From Streptomyces dysideae (GTDB taxonomy: Bacteria > Actinomycetota > Actinomycetes > Streptomycetales > Streptomycetaceae), in contig NZ_KQ949101.1 of the NCBI RefSeq assembly GCF_001514305.1, forward strand, positions 88,395-152,394: 64,000 bases of DNA, read 5' to 3'. Shown here piece after piece: positions 7,712 through 15,598 of the stretch. Numbering within the stretch: the first letter of the stretch is position 1; each line of letters begins with the position of its first letter. Position numbers and translations under genes: made by a program. The notes under the pieces were generated by a model. It saw nothing but the letters and a program-made list of their open reading frames with translations, was not told the DNA's origin and made no database searches.

Positions 7712-7741
7712 GGGAGGGCGCCCTTGGCCGGGCGCCCTCCC
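7712..7741. terminator. Bidirectional hairpin terminator
   Basis: GGGAGGGCGCCC / GGGCGCCCTCCC form a perfect 12-bp stem with loop TTGGCC, between the converging ends of the toxin gene (7696) and the gene ending at 7763. No T-run follows, as is usual in Streptomyces. Confidence 0.75.
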
Positions 7742-7762
7742 AGGCGTCTCATCGCATACGTG

Positions 7763-8413
7763 TCAGCTGAAGACGATCATCGACCCCTGCGCCAGACTCC
7801 GCGTAGCCGCCGCGTGCAGCCCCAGCCACACATGCCGTTCGCGGGCGAAGGGGCTCGGGTCGTACGGGGCCGGGACGGCCGGTTCCTCCAGGGCGGTGGG
7901 AGCAAGCGGGGCCTGGGGGGCCGTCGGGGGGTTGGTCGGGTCTATGCCGATCGAGGGGGCCACGAACTCCAGCTCGCGCAGCAGGGACTGGGAGGAGCCC
8001 AGGGGGCCGCCGCCTGCCAGGAGGTCGTCGCTGGAGAGGGGGTGCGGGAAGTCGACCGGGACGTACGCGCCCGCGTGGTCGTAGTGCCAGACCAGGTGCG
8101 ACTGCTGGGCCGTCGTCTCGAACATCTCCAGCAACTGCTCGTAGTCGCCGCCCAGTTCGTCGATGGGTGTGACCGGCAGGCCGCACACCTGCAGCAGATA
8201 CGCGCGGCGCAAGAAGTGCAGCGCGTCGTAGTCGAAACCGGCGACCGGGGCGACCTCGCCGGACAGGCCCGGCATGTACTGGTACACCGGCACCGGCGGC
8301 AGCCCGGCCTCGGCGAGCACCATGTTGTATTGCGCGAGTTCCTCGGCGAAAGGGTTGTCGGGGGTGTGGCACAACACGTCGACTAGCGGTACCAGCCACA
8401 GGTCACAGGCCAA
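7763..8413 (-). CDS. Conserved Streptomyces protein of unknown function
   Basis: A 216-residue protein. TTG 8413 is preferred (LACDLWLVPLVDVLCHTPDN) because GAGGAG lies 6 nt upstream, which I recall as the usual family start. It contains VYQYMPGLSGEVAPVAGFDY and WHYDHAGAYVPVDFPHPLSS, rich in Asp, His and Tyr, then a proline-rich linker and a helical end. No membrane segment or known catalytic motif is seen. It converges on the TA operon and is followed upstream by the GntR regulator gene. Function unknown. Confidence 0.7.
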   Translation of the reverse strand: MACDLWLVPLVDVLCHTPDNPFAEELAQYNMVLAEAGLPPVPVYQYMPGLSGEVAPVAGFDYDALHFLRRAYLLQVCGLPVTPIDELGGDYEQLLEMFETTAQQSHLVWHYDHAGAYVPVDFPHPLSSDDLLAGGGPLGSSQSLLRELEFVAPSIGIDPTNPPTAPQAPLAPTALEEPAVPAPYDPSPFARERHVWLGLHAAATRSLAQGSMIVFS

Positions 8414-8529
8414 AGAGGGCTCCTCACACAGCGGTCGCAAGGCGTAGCACAGTGGTCAGGGAAGAGTAATCGGTGAGGCGTGGCCTCAGCTCCTCTCCTG
8501 CACATCCCCGCAGACCATGCGGGCCACTC

Positions 8530-9237
8530 TCATCGACGACCGGCCAGACGCTCGATCAGGGCCAGGCTGTCCGCGTTGTACGCGGCGACGATCTCACGGG
8601 CGGCAGACGTGTCGCGGCGCGACAGGGCGTCGACCAGTTCGGTGTGGCCGGACCACAGGTGGCCGCGCAGATCGGTCAGCCGGCGCAGATGCTGCACGGC
8701 GCACACCCAGGACTGGACACGCAGCCGGTGCAGGAAGTCGGAGAGATAGGGGTTGCAGAAGAGGGCGCCGAGCTCGCGCCAGAAACGCAGGTCGTAGCCG
8801 ATGAGGACGGTGAGGTCACCGGCGTCGGCGGCCCGCCGCGCCTCTTCGCCGCGCCGCCGTACCCCGACGAGCGCGGCGACGACCCGGCGGTCGTCGGGAT
8901 CCTGGACGTAGCCCTGGTGGCCCTGGTCGAGGGCCTGGAACATGCCGTCGGTGACGAGGCTGCGGGCCTCGACGATGCTGCGGTAGTCCTGGACGGAGTA
9001 CTCGTGGACGCGGAACCCGCGATGCTGGTCGGCCTCCAGCAGCCCCTGCGCGGACAGGTCGACCAGGGCCTCGCGGACCGGGGTCGCGGAGACGCCGTAC
9101 TGCTCGGCGATCTCCTTGACCGTGAACTCCTTGCCCGGCTGCAGCCGCCCCGCCAGCACCTCGTCACGCAACGCGTCCGCGATCTGCTGCCGCAGAGTAC
9201 TGCGCGTCACGGCGCCGTTGCCGCTGATGCTCGGCAT
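8530..9237 (-). CDS. GntR-family regulator (FadR-type, FCD domain)
   Basis: A 235-residue regulator. The N-terminal winged helix is clear: TLRQQIADALRDEVLAGRLQ, FTVKEIAEQYGVSATPVREA and the wing GLLEADQHRGFRV. The C-terminal FCD-type helical domain contains ALDQGHQGYVQDP and HTELVDALSRRDTSAAREIV. ATG 9237 has a weak GGGAG site; an in-frame GTG near 9291 (VPVDIYVHATHRDEG) is a possible longer start. It is encoded directly beside and in the same direction as the class III aminotransferase at 9383, which is a likely target. Its ligand is unknown. Confidence 0.85.
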   Translation of the reverse strand: MPSISGNGAVTRSTLRQQIADALRDEVLAGRLQPGKEFTVKEIAEQYGVSATPVREALVDLSAQGLLEADQHRGFRVHEYSVQDYRSIVEARSLVTDGMFQALDQGHQGYVQDPDDRRVVAALVGVRRRGEEARRAADAGDLTVLIGYDLRFWRELGALFCNPYLSDFLHRLRVQSWVCAVQHLRRLTDLRGHLWSGHTELVDALSRRDTSAAREIVAAYNADSLALIERLAGRR

Positions 9238-9382
9238 GGTCGGGGCGTCTCCCTCGTCGCGATGGGTGGCGTGCACGTATATGTCTACGGGCACGGCCAC
9301 CTTACGCGTTCGGGTTCCACACAGATGAGCTAGTGGTGGCCAACTATTCCGCATTACTCTGTGTTACTGGATGTACTTGTCG

Positions 9383-10741
9383 TTACTCGGTGTACTCGTC
9401 CGCCACCGACAGCGCCGCGTCCAGTGCCGCCAGGCCCTCCTTCAGCTCGGCCTCGCTCACGTTGCACGGCGGCACGACATGGGTGCGGTTCATGTTGATG
9501 AACGGCCAGATGCCGCCCGCCTTCGCGGCGGCGCCGAACGCGGCCATCGGGGCGTTCGCCTCACCGGCCGCGTTGTACGGCACCAGCGGCTCCCGCGTCT
9601 CCCGGTTCTTCACCAGCTCCAGCGCCCAGAACATGCCTACGCCGCGGACGTCGCCGACGCTGGGGTGCCGCGCAGCCAGCTCCCGCAGGGCCGGTTCGAC
9701 GACGGTCGCGCCCAGGTTCGCGGCGTAGTCCACGACGCCCTCCTCGGCCATGACCCCGATCGTCGCGACCGCCGCCGCACATGCCAGGGGATGACCGGAG
9801 TACGTCAGCCCGCCCGGGTACGGCTGCTTCCCGAACGTCTCCGCGATCGCCCCCGAGACGGCGACACCGCCGAGCGGCACGTACCCGGAGTTCACGCCCT
9901 TCGCGAAGGTCATCAGGTCCGGCGTCACGTCGAACAGATCCGCCGCGAACCACTCACCGGTCCGCCCGAACCCCGCCATGACCTCGTCCAGGATGAAGAC
10001 GATCCCGTACTTGTCGCAGAGCTCCCGCACCCCGGCGAGGTAGCCCGGCGGCGGGATCATGATCCCGGCCGTACCCGGAATCGTCTCCAGGATGATCGCG
10101 GCGATCGTCCCCGGCCCCTCGAAGGCGATGGTCGTCTCCAGATGCTCCAGCGCCCGCGCGCACTCCTGCTCCTCGGTCTCCGCGTAGAAACGGGACCGGT
10201 ACAGGAACGGCGCCCAGAAGTGCACGACCCCGGCCGTACCGGCGTCCGAGGCCCAGCGGCGCGGGTCGCCGGTGAGGTTCACGGCCTGCTGCGTACCGCC
10301 GTGGTAGGAGCGATACGCCGACAGCACCTTGGCGCGCCCGGTGTGCAGCCGCGCCATCCGCACGGCGTGCTCCACGGCATCCGCGCCGCCATTGGTGAAG
10401 AAGATCTTGTCCAGGTCCCCCGGCGTCCGCTCGGCGATCAGCCGCGCCGCCTCGGAACGGGCCTCGACGGCGAAGGCGGGCGCGAAGGTGGACAGGGTCG
10501 CGGCCTGTTCCTGGATCGCGGCGACGACCTTCGGATGCTGGTAGCCGATGTTCGTGTAGACGAGCCCGCTGGTGAAGTCGAGATAGCGCCTGCCGTCGTA
10601 GTCCCAGAAGTACGACCCCTCCGCGCCGGCGACGGCGAGCGGGTCGATGAGCTCCTGCGCGGACCAGGAGTGGAAGACATGCGCACGGTCCGCGGCCTTC
10701 ACGGCGGCGCCGACCTCGGGGTTTGGCAGATGAGGGGTCAT
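9383..10741 (-). CDS. Class III PLP-dependent aminotransferase
   Basis: A 452-residue cytosolic fold-type I aminotransferase. Visible motifs: LDFTSGLVYTNIGYQHPKVV, the cofactor-phosphate segment FFTNGGADAVEHAVRMAR, ILDEVMAGFGRTGEWFAADL with the PLP-pyridine Asp, and TFAKGVNSGYVPLGG carrying the Schiff-base Lys. Length is normal for the family, which transfers amino groups from omega-amino acids or amines to pyruvate or 2-oxoglutarate. The substrate cannot be read from sequence. It lies next to a FadR-type GntR regulator, suggesting induction by an amine or amino-acid catabolite. Confidence 0.88.
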   Translation of the reverse strand: MTPHLPNPEVGAAVKAADRAHVFHSWSAQELIDPLAVAGAEGSYFWDYDGRRYLDFTSGLVYTNIGYQHPKVVAAIQEQAATLSTFAPAFAVEARSEAARLIAERTPGDLDKIFFTNGGADAVEHAVRMARLHTGRAKVLSAYRSYHGGTQQAVNLTGDPRRWASDAGTAGVVHFWAPFLYRSRFYAETEEQECARALEHLETTIAFEGPGTIAAIILETIPGTAGIMIPPPGYLAGVRELCDKYGIVFILDEVMAGFGRTGEWFAADLFDVTPDLMTFAKGVNSGYVPLGGVAVSGAIAETFGKQPYPGGLTYSGHPLACAAAVATIGVMAEEGVVDYAANLGATVVEPALRELAARHPSVGDVRGVGMFWALELVKNRETREPLVPYNAAGEANAPMAAFGAAAKAGGIWPFINMNRTHVVPPCNVSEAELKEGLAALDAALSVADEYTE

Positions 10742-10847
10742 GCGGGCGAGCGTAGATGTCCGGGATGGGGACGCGATATCGGCGTCCTGTCTGTGGTCGG
10801 GGGGTTTCCGCGACAGGTTGTCGAAGGCGGCGGCCTTCTGCCAGATA

Positions 10848-10882
10848 TTGACAGCATGCTGCCTTGATGGCAGTATGCTGTC
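10848..10882 (+). promoter_or_regulatory. Promoter with a MarR-type operator
   Basis: TTGACA (10848-10853) is a consensus -35 box embedded in an inverted repeat: GACAGCATGCTGCC (10850-10863), spacer TTGAT, GGCAGTATGCTGTC (10869-10882), one mismatch in 14 bp. It precedes the DJ-1/marR operon, so autorepression by the MarR protein at 11553 is the natural reading. The -10 box is uncertain. Confidence 0.7.
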
Positions 10883-10911
10883 ATAAACGGAAACCGGGTC
10901 GAGGAGAAGCC

Positions 10912-11556
10912 ATGAACAGCACCGTCACCCGCAAGCCCGTCCATCTCGCCGTCTACGACACCCTCGCCGACTGGGAAACGGGACACGCGACCGTGTTTCT
11001 CGCCCGCGCCGGGTACGAGGTCAGGACCGTCGGACCGTCCAGGGAGCCGGTACGGAGCATCGGTGGCCTGCGGATCCAGCCCGACCTCGCGCTCGACGAC
11101 CTCCACCCCGACGACAGCGCCCTGCTGATCCTCCCGGGCGCCGACCTCTGGGCTGAGACATCAGCCGCTACCGCGGCGGGCTCCGACGACCTGGCCCCCT
11201 TCGCCCGCAAGGCCCGTGCCTTCCTGGACGCCGGTGTGCCCGTCGCCGCGATCTGCGGGGCCACCGCCGGCCTGGCCCGTGAGGGCCTGCTCGACGACCG
11301 GGACCACACCAGCGCGGTCTCCTTCTATCTGGCCGCGACGGGATACGGGGGCGGCGCACGATACGTCGAGGCGGACGCCGTCACGGACGACGGGAGCCTG
11401 ATCACCGCCGGCCCCACCGAACCCGTCGCCTTCGCCCGGGAGATCCTCCGCCTCCTCGGGGTGTACGAGGGTGAGGTCCTCGACGCCTGGTACCGGCTGT
11501 TCCACGACTCCGACCCGGAGGCGTACGCCGTGCTCGAGAAGGCCACGGCACGGTGA
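10912..11556 (+). CDS. DJ-1/PfpI family (class I glutamine amidotransferase-like) protein
   Basis: A 214-residue protein starting at ATG 10912 with GAGGAG 7 nt upstream. The fold shows VHLAVYDTLADWETGHATVF at the start, ALLILPGADLW, and the nucleophile elbow PVAAICGATAGLAR with Cys115. His and Glu partners of the family are plausible (DRDHTSAVSFYLA). DJ-1/PfpI members include glyoxalase III-like and stress-protective enzymes; the exact reaction is not known. It is the first gene of an operon with a MarR repressor (4-bp overlap) behind the operator at 10848, suggesting induction by a small electrophile or drug. Confidence 0.85.
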   Translation: MNSTVTRKPVHLAVYDTLADWETGHATVFLARAGYEVRTVGPSREPVRSIGGLRIQPDLALDDLHPDDSALLILPGADLWAETSAATAAGSDDLAPFARKARAFLDAGVPVAAICGATAGLAREGLLDDRDHTSAVSFYLAATGYGGGARYVEADAVTDDGSLITAGPTEPVAFAREILRLLGVYEGEVLDAWYRLFHDSDPEAYAVLEKATAR

Positions 11557-12011
11557 CCCGCGAACGACAGGACCTGCTCAGCCGTAGCGCGCTCGGTGTC
11601 TTCCGGCTCAACGGCCGGTTCCTCGCGGTCGCCGATGAGTTGGCCAAGCCGGCCGGACTCACGGCCGCGTGGTGGCAGGTGCTGGGCGCGGTGCTGCACG
11701 ACCCACTCCCCGTCTCCGGCATCGCCCGCACGATGGGCATCACGCGGCAGAGCGTGCAGCGCATCGCCGATCTGCTGGTGGAGCGGGGGCTGGCCGAATA
11801 TCGCCCCAACCCGGCCCACCGCCGAGCCAAGCTCCTGGCGCCCACGGACGAGGGCCGCGCCGCCATCGCCGAGATCAACCCCGGCCATGCCGCCTTCGCC
11901 GACCGCCTCGCGGAGGCCTTCGGGGAGGCCGAACTCGCGGACGCCGTGAGGGTGCTGGAGCGGCTGTCGAAGGTGCTGGACACGATGCCGCCCGCTGTTA
12001 CGGAACCGTAG
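11553..12011 (+). CDS. MarR-family transcriptional repressor
   Basis: A 152-residue winged-helix protein with GTG start overlapping the DJ-1 gene stop (GTGA). The DNA-binding region is GIARTMGITRQSVQRIADLL and the wing is RGLAEYRPNPAHRRAKLLAP; dimerisation helices flank it. Length and layout are normal for MarR. Given the near-perfect inverted repeat at 10850-10882 before the operon, autoregulation is likely. Its inducer is unknown. Confidence 0.9.
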   Translation: MTRERQDLLSRSALGVFRLNGRFLAVADELAKPAGLTAAWWQVLGAVLHDPLPVSGIARTMGITRQSVQRIADLLVERGLAEYRPNPAHRRAKLLAPTDEGRAAIAEINPGHAAFADRLAEAFGEAELADAVRVLERLSKVLDTMPPAVTEP

Positions 12012-12094
12012 ACACCGCCCCGCTCACCTCGCCCTTCGCCGCACTATCGTGAGGCTGTTGCAGGGGTGGGGGCGGCCGGGAAGGGCCTGGGGAC

Positions 12095-14980
12095 ATGGAG
12101 AAGCTCGGAGTGCGGGATCCGCAGCGGATCGGGGCGTATCGGCTGCTGGCGCGGTTGGGGGCGGGCGGTATGGGGCGGGTGTATCTCGCCCGGTCGGACC
12201 GGGGCCGCACCGTCGCCGTGAAGCTCGTACGGCAGGAACTGGCCGCGCAGGAGGAGTTCCGGGCGCGGTTCCGGCAGGAGGTGCGGGCCGCGCGGCAGGT
12301 CGGCGGGTACTGGACGGCGCCGGTCCTCGACGCGGACACCGAGGCGGCCGTGCCGTGGGTGGCCACGGGGTATGTGGCGGGGCCGAGCCTGCAGCAGGTC
12401 GTCGGGCGGGATCACGGGGCGCTGCCGGAGCGGTCGGTGCGGATCCTGGCGGCCGGGCTGGCGCATGCGCTGAGGGACATTCACACCGCCGGGATCGTGC
12501 ACCGGGACCTGAAGCCGTCCAACGTGCTCGTCACGATCGACGGGCCTCGCGTCATCGACTTCGGGATCGCGCGGGCGTTGGAGACGGTCACGGACGGTGG
12601 GCTGACCAGGGCCGGTGCGCTCGTCGGGTCGCCCGGGTTCATGGCGCCGGAACAGGTACGGGGGGAGCGGCTGACGCCGGCCTGCGACGTGTTCTGCCTG
12701 GGTTCGATGCTGGCGTACGCGGCGACCGGCCGCCTGCCGTTCGGCTCCGCCGACAGCGGTGCGCATGCCGTGATGTTCCGCATCGCCCAGGAGGAACCGG
12801 ACCTGAAGGGGGTGCCGGAGGGAATCGCCGAGCTGGTCCTCGACTGTCTGCGGAAGGACCCCGGGGCCCGTCCGACGCTGGACCGGATCCTGGAGCGCAC
12901 GGGGGCGGAGGACACCGTCTCGGGTGGGCGGTCGCGGGATCCGTGGTTGCCGAGCGCGCTGGTGGCGCAGTTGGGGAGGCATGCGGTGGGGTTGTTGGAG
13001 GCGGAGGATCCGGCGGGGGAGGAGAGGGTGGGGGCTGGAGGTCCCGGGGGTGAGGTTTCGGGGGCAGAGAGTCCCGGTGGTGGGGCTTCGGGAGGTGGGA
13101 TCTCGGGTGCGGGGGTTCCTGGCGGTGGTGCTTCGGGCGGGGTTCCCGGTGTGGGGGTTCCGGGCGGTGGAGTGCAGGGCGTAGGGGCCTCGGGTGGTGA
13201 AGCTCGGGGTGCGGGGGCTTCGGGCAGGGCTCTCGGCGTGGGGGTTCCGGGCGTAGGCACTTCGGGCGGTGAGGTCCGGGGTGTGGGGGCTCCGGGTGGG
13301 GTTCCCGGTGTGGGGGCTTCGGGCGTAGGCACTTCGGGCGGTGAGGTCCGGGGTGTGGGGGCTCCGGGTGGGGTTCCCGGTGTGGGGGCTTCGGGCGTAG
13401 GCACTTCGGGCGGTGGGGTTCCCGGTGTGGGGGCTTCGGGCGTAGGCACTTCGGGCGGTGGAGTTCCCGGTGTGGGGGCTTCGGGCGGTGGGGTTCCGGG
13501 CGTAGGGGGTCCGGGTGCGGGGGCTCCGAGTGGTCGGGTTCCAGGCCGTGGGGCTCCAGGCGCCGGGGAGTCTCCTGAGCATGCGGCCGCCCCCGATGAC
13601 GTGGCTCCGATGACGGCAGCCGCGGTGTCGCCTCCGGCCGAGATGCCGACGGTGGCTGCGGGGACGACCTCGCAGACGTCAACCCCGCCGGGGACGGGCG
13701 CCCCGAACCGGCCTGCGCGGCCCGCTCACTCCGGCCCGTCTGCTCCGAACCCGCCTGCGCAGGCCGCCCCGTCGGTGGGGCCGCCGGCTCAGCTGGGTCA
13801 TCCGGCTAACCCTGGCCATCCGGCTCACCCAGCCAACCCCGTGTACGGCTATCCGCAGCAGCCGCCGCAACCCAACGCGCCCAGACATCCGCAGCACCCC
13901 GCTGGATACGGCTATCCGCCGCCCGCCGGGTCGACCACGTCGTACGGTCAGAGTCCGTCGGTCGGTCCGAACCCGTCGTACGGTCAGAGTCCGTCGGTCG
14001 GTCCGAACCCGTCGTACGGTCAGAGTCCGTCGGTCGGTCCGAACCCGTCGTACGGTCAGAGTCCGTCGGTCGGTCCGAACCCGTCGTACGGTCAGAGTCC
14101 GCCCGCCGGGTCGACCACGCCGTACGGTCAGAGTCCGTCGGTCGGTCCGAACCCGTCGTACGGTCAGAGTCCGTCCGCCGGGTCGACCACGCCGTATGCC
14201 CAGAATCCACAGGCCGGGTCGACTCCGCCACATGCCCAGAATCCGCCCGCCACCCCAACCCCGCCGTACGCCCAGAATCCACAGCCCGCCCCAATCCCCC
14301 CGTACGGCACGCCCCCACCCGGCACCACCCCTTACGCCACCACCCCACCCGGCACCCCCCACCCGCCCTACACCCCAATCCCCCCGTACACCCCCGACCC
14401 TCCGCCCCGAAGAACCCCCCGCTCCACCACAGCCCTCGTCCTCGTCGCCCTGGTCGTGGCCCTCGGCGCCGGCGGTTCCGTGTACGCCCTCATGAACAGC
14501 AGCGGCGACGGCGAGGACGACAAGGCCGCTGGTCAGGCCACCGCCGCTGGTCAGGCCACCAGCGCGCCTCCGACGCCGGGGGCGACCGCAGCCACCCCCT
14601 CACCACCGTCTCCGACCCCCACCCAGGGCGCGATCCCGGCCGACTACCTCGGTACCTGGACGGCCACCATCGGCAACGCGAGCGGCGAGAACACCCGTCG
14701 GCTCACCCTCCGGCAGGGCGACGTGGGTGACACGGTGCTGTCCCTCGTCGCGGACGGGCCGGCCGGCGACGGCACCTATCACTGCGTGTTCGAGGCGGAA
14801 CTGGCCGAAGCGCCGGACGCGGAAGGCCCGTTGGCGATCGGCCCGTCCACCGTGGCCACCGGCGAACCGGCATCCTCCTGCTCGCCGGGCGAGGCCACGG
14901 AGATCACCCTGCTGCCGGACGGCACACTGGAGCGTGAGAACACCAGCAGCGGGGAGAAGCTGACGTACACCCGCCAGTGA
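12095..14980 (+). CDS. Membrane Ser/Thr protein kinase with long repetitive linker
   Basis: A 961-residue PknB-like kinase. The kinase domain (about 12-275) has ARLGAGGMGRVYLA, Lys43 in VAVKLV, HRDLKPSN with Asp138, DFG with Asp155 and FMAPEQVRG. Residues about 310-500 are Gly/Val/Pro/Ser repeats (GGVPGVGASGVGTSGG type). About 500-770 is Pro-rich, with SYGQSPSVGPNP units. A single membrane helix at about 777-797 (ALVLVALVVALGAGGSVYAL) leads to an extracellular domain of roughly 150 residues containing DYLGTWTATIG and two or three Cys. No PASTA domains are present. It probably senses an outside signal; the repeats suggest a wall-spanning or disordered region, although topologically they lie on the cytoplasmic side of the helix. 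Confidence 0.9.
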   Translation: MEKLGVRDPQRIGAYRLLARLGAGGMGRVYLARSDRGRTVAVKLVRQELAAQEEFRARFRQEVRAARQVGGYWTAPVLDADTEAAVPWVATGYVAGPSLQQVVGRDHGALPERSVRILAAGLAHALRDIHTAGIVHRDLKPSNVLVTIDGPRVIDFGIARALETVTDGGLTRAGALVGSPGFMAPEQVRGERLTPACDVFCLGSMLAYAATGRLPFGSADSGAHAVMFRIAQEEPDLKGVPEGIAELVLDCLRKDPGARPTLDRILERTGAEDTVSGGRSRDPWLPSALVAQLGRHAVGLLEAEDPAGEERVGAGGPGGEVSGAESPGGGASGGGISGAGVPGGGASGGVPGVGVPGGGVQGVGASGGEARGAGASGRALGVGVPGVGTSGGEVRGVGAPGGVPGVGASGVGTSGGEVRGVGAPGGVPGVGASGVGTSGGGVPGVGASGVGTSGGGVPGVGASGGGVPGVGGPGAGAPSGRVPGRGAPGAGESPEHAAAPDDVAPMTAAAVSPPAEMPTVAAGTTSQTSTPPGTGAPNRPARPAHSGPSAPNPPAQAAPSVGPPAQLGHPANPGHPAHPANPVYGYPQQPPQPNAPRHPQHPAGYGYPPPAGSTTSYGQSPSVGPNPSYGQSPSVGPNPSYGQSPSVGPNPSYGQSPSVGPNPSYGQSPPAGSTTPYGQSPSVGPNPSYGQSPSAGSTTPYAQNPQAGSTPPHAQNPPATPTPPYAQNPQPAPIPPYGTPPPGTTPYATTPPGTPHPPYTPIPPYTPDPPPRRTPRSTTALVLVALVVALGAGGSVYALMNSSGDGEDDKAAGQATAAGQATSAPPTPGATAATPSPPSPTPTQGAIPADYLGTWTATIGNASGENTRRLTLRQGDVGDTVLSLVADGPAGDGTYHCVFEAELAEAPDAEGPLAIGPSTVATGEPASSCSPGEATEITLLPDGTLERENTSSGEKLTYTRQ
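13070..13560 (+). repeat. Degenerate Gly/Val-coding repeats inside the kinase gene
   Basis: Short GC-rich units built on GGTGGGGTTCCCGG and GTGGGGGCTTCGGGCG recur through this stretch. They encode PGVGASG, GTSGGEV and GAPGG blocks. A 66-bp-scale block (GTSGGEVRGVGAPGGVPGVG) occurs twice nearly verbatim around 13260-13400. Such tracts expand or contract by slippage, so length polymorphism between strains is expected. Confidence 0.8.
13939..14200 (+). repeat. 36-bp tandem repeat inside the kinase gene
   Basis: A 36-bp unit beginning CGTACGGTCAGAGTCCGTCG is repeated about six to seven times, four of them essentially identical. It encodes the 12-residue unit SYGQSPSVGPNP; two copies vary to AGSTTPYGQSP. 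The repeat is in frame, so copy-number change would only lengthen or shorten the linker. Confidence 0.9.
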
Positions 14981-14981
14981 C

Positions 14982-15003
14982 CCGGCGGCCCTCTTGCCGC
15001 CGG
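14982..15003 (+). terminator. Hairpin after the kinase gene
   Basis: CCGGCGGC / GCCGCCGG form a perfect 8-bp stem with loop CCTCTT, starting immediately after the kinase stop codon. Confidence 0.6.
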
Positions 15004-15061
15004 TAGTTGTGTCCACAACCATGGCCCGGGTCGGCCGACATCGGCAGCCCCGGGAGGACGT

Positions 15062-15597
15062 ATGCGCCCCACCCCCACCAGGAGAACGGTCCTCACCGCG
15101 ACGGCGGCGAGCGCGGCGGCGTTAGGGAGCGCCGGTACGGCGGAGGCGGTGCCCTCGGGCACGAGGGCGTCCCCTCCTCCGAGACCCCCGAACAGGCCGC
15201 GATCCGCCGCTCGGTCGGCGGCGAGAACGACTCCCCGACCCGCCAGCTGTCCCGCTTCGTCGGCGACTCGCCGACAACGACGCCACCGGCATGCGCGTCC
15301 GCGTCGTCCACCGCCGCGACCGCTACCGCCGCGGCGGCGACCACATCCCGTTCCTCGAACGCGGCCACCCGGCCGCCCGTTTCACCGAACCGGCCGACTT
15401 CGCCCACCAGCACCAGGACGTCCGCGTCGACGAGACGGGCAAGCAGTACGGGGACCTGCCGGACCCACGTCATCCCGGTCGGCGACGTGACGACCCACGA
15501 GGTGGACCTGTCGAAGGACACCGTCTTCTTCGGCGTGCGCGCGGTGAACCGGGCCGGGCTCCGGAGCCCTGTGGCGTTCCCGGAACCCCAGGCCTGA
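15062..15597 (+). pseudogene. Secreted M28-type aminopeptidase pseudogene
   Basis: ATG 15062 opens a convincing Tat-like signal peptide, RPTPTRRTVLTATAASAAAL then AGTAEA. The reading frame then breaks. Pieces in other frames are recognisable: ETPEQAAIRRSVGGENDSP, then from about 15291 MRVRVVHRRDRYRRGGDHIP, FLERGHPAARFTEPADFAHQ and HQDVRVDETGKQYGDLP, which is the metal-site region of M28 zinc peptidases, and finally a C-terminal THEVDLSKDTVFFGVRAV ending at 15597. The catalytic core is mostly deleted and at least two frame changes are needed, so no active enzyme is made. Confidence 0.75.
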
Positions 15598-15598
15598 G

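Noticed and set aside
13939..14200. Regular 36-bp repeats resembling a CRISPR array
   Set aside because: There are no unique spacers, the units are contiguous and in frame with a protein, and no cas genes are near.
13679..14362. A 227-codon antisense frame in the kinase gene with regular TLTVRRVRTDRR repeats
   Set aside because: The repeats are the mirror of the in-frame 36-bp sense repeat; the sense protein has kinase and membrane domains.
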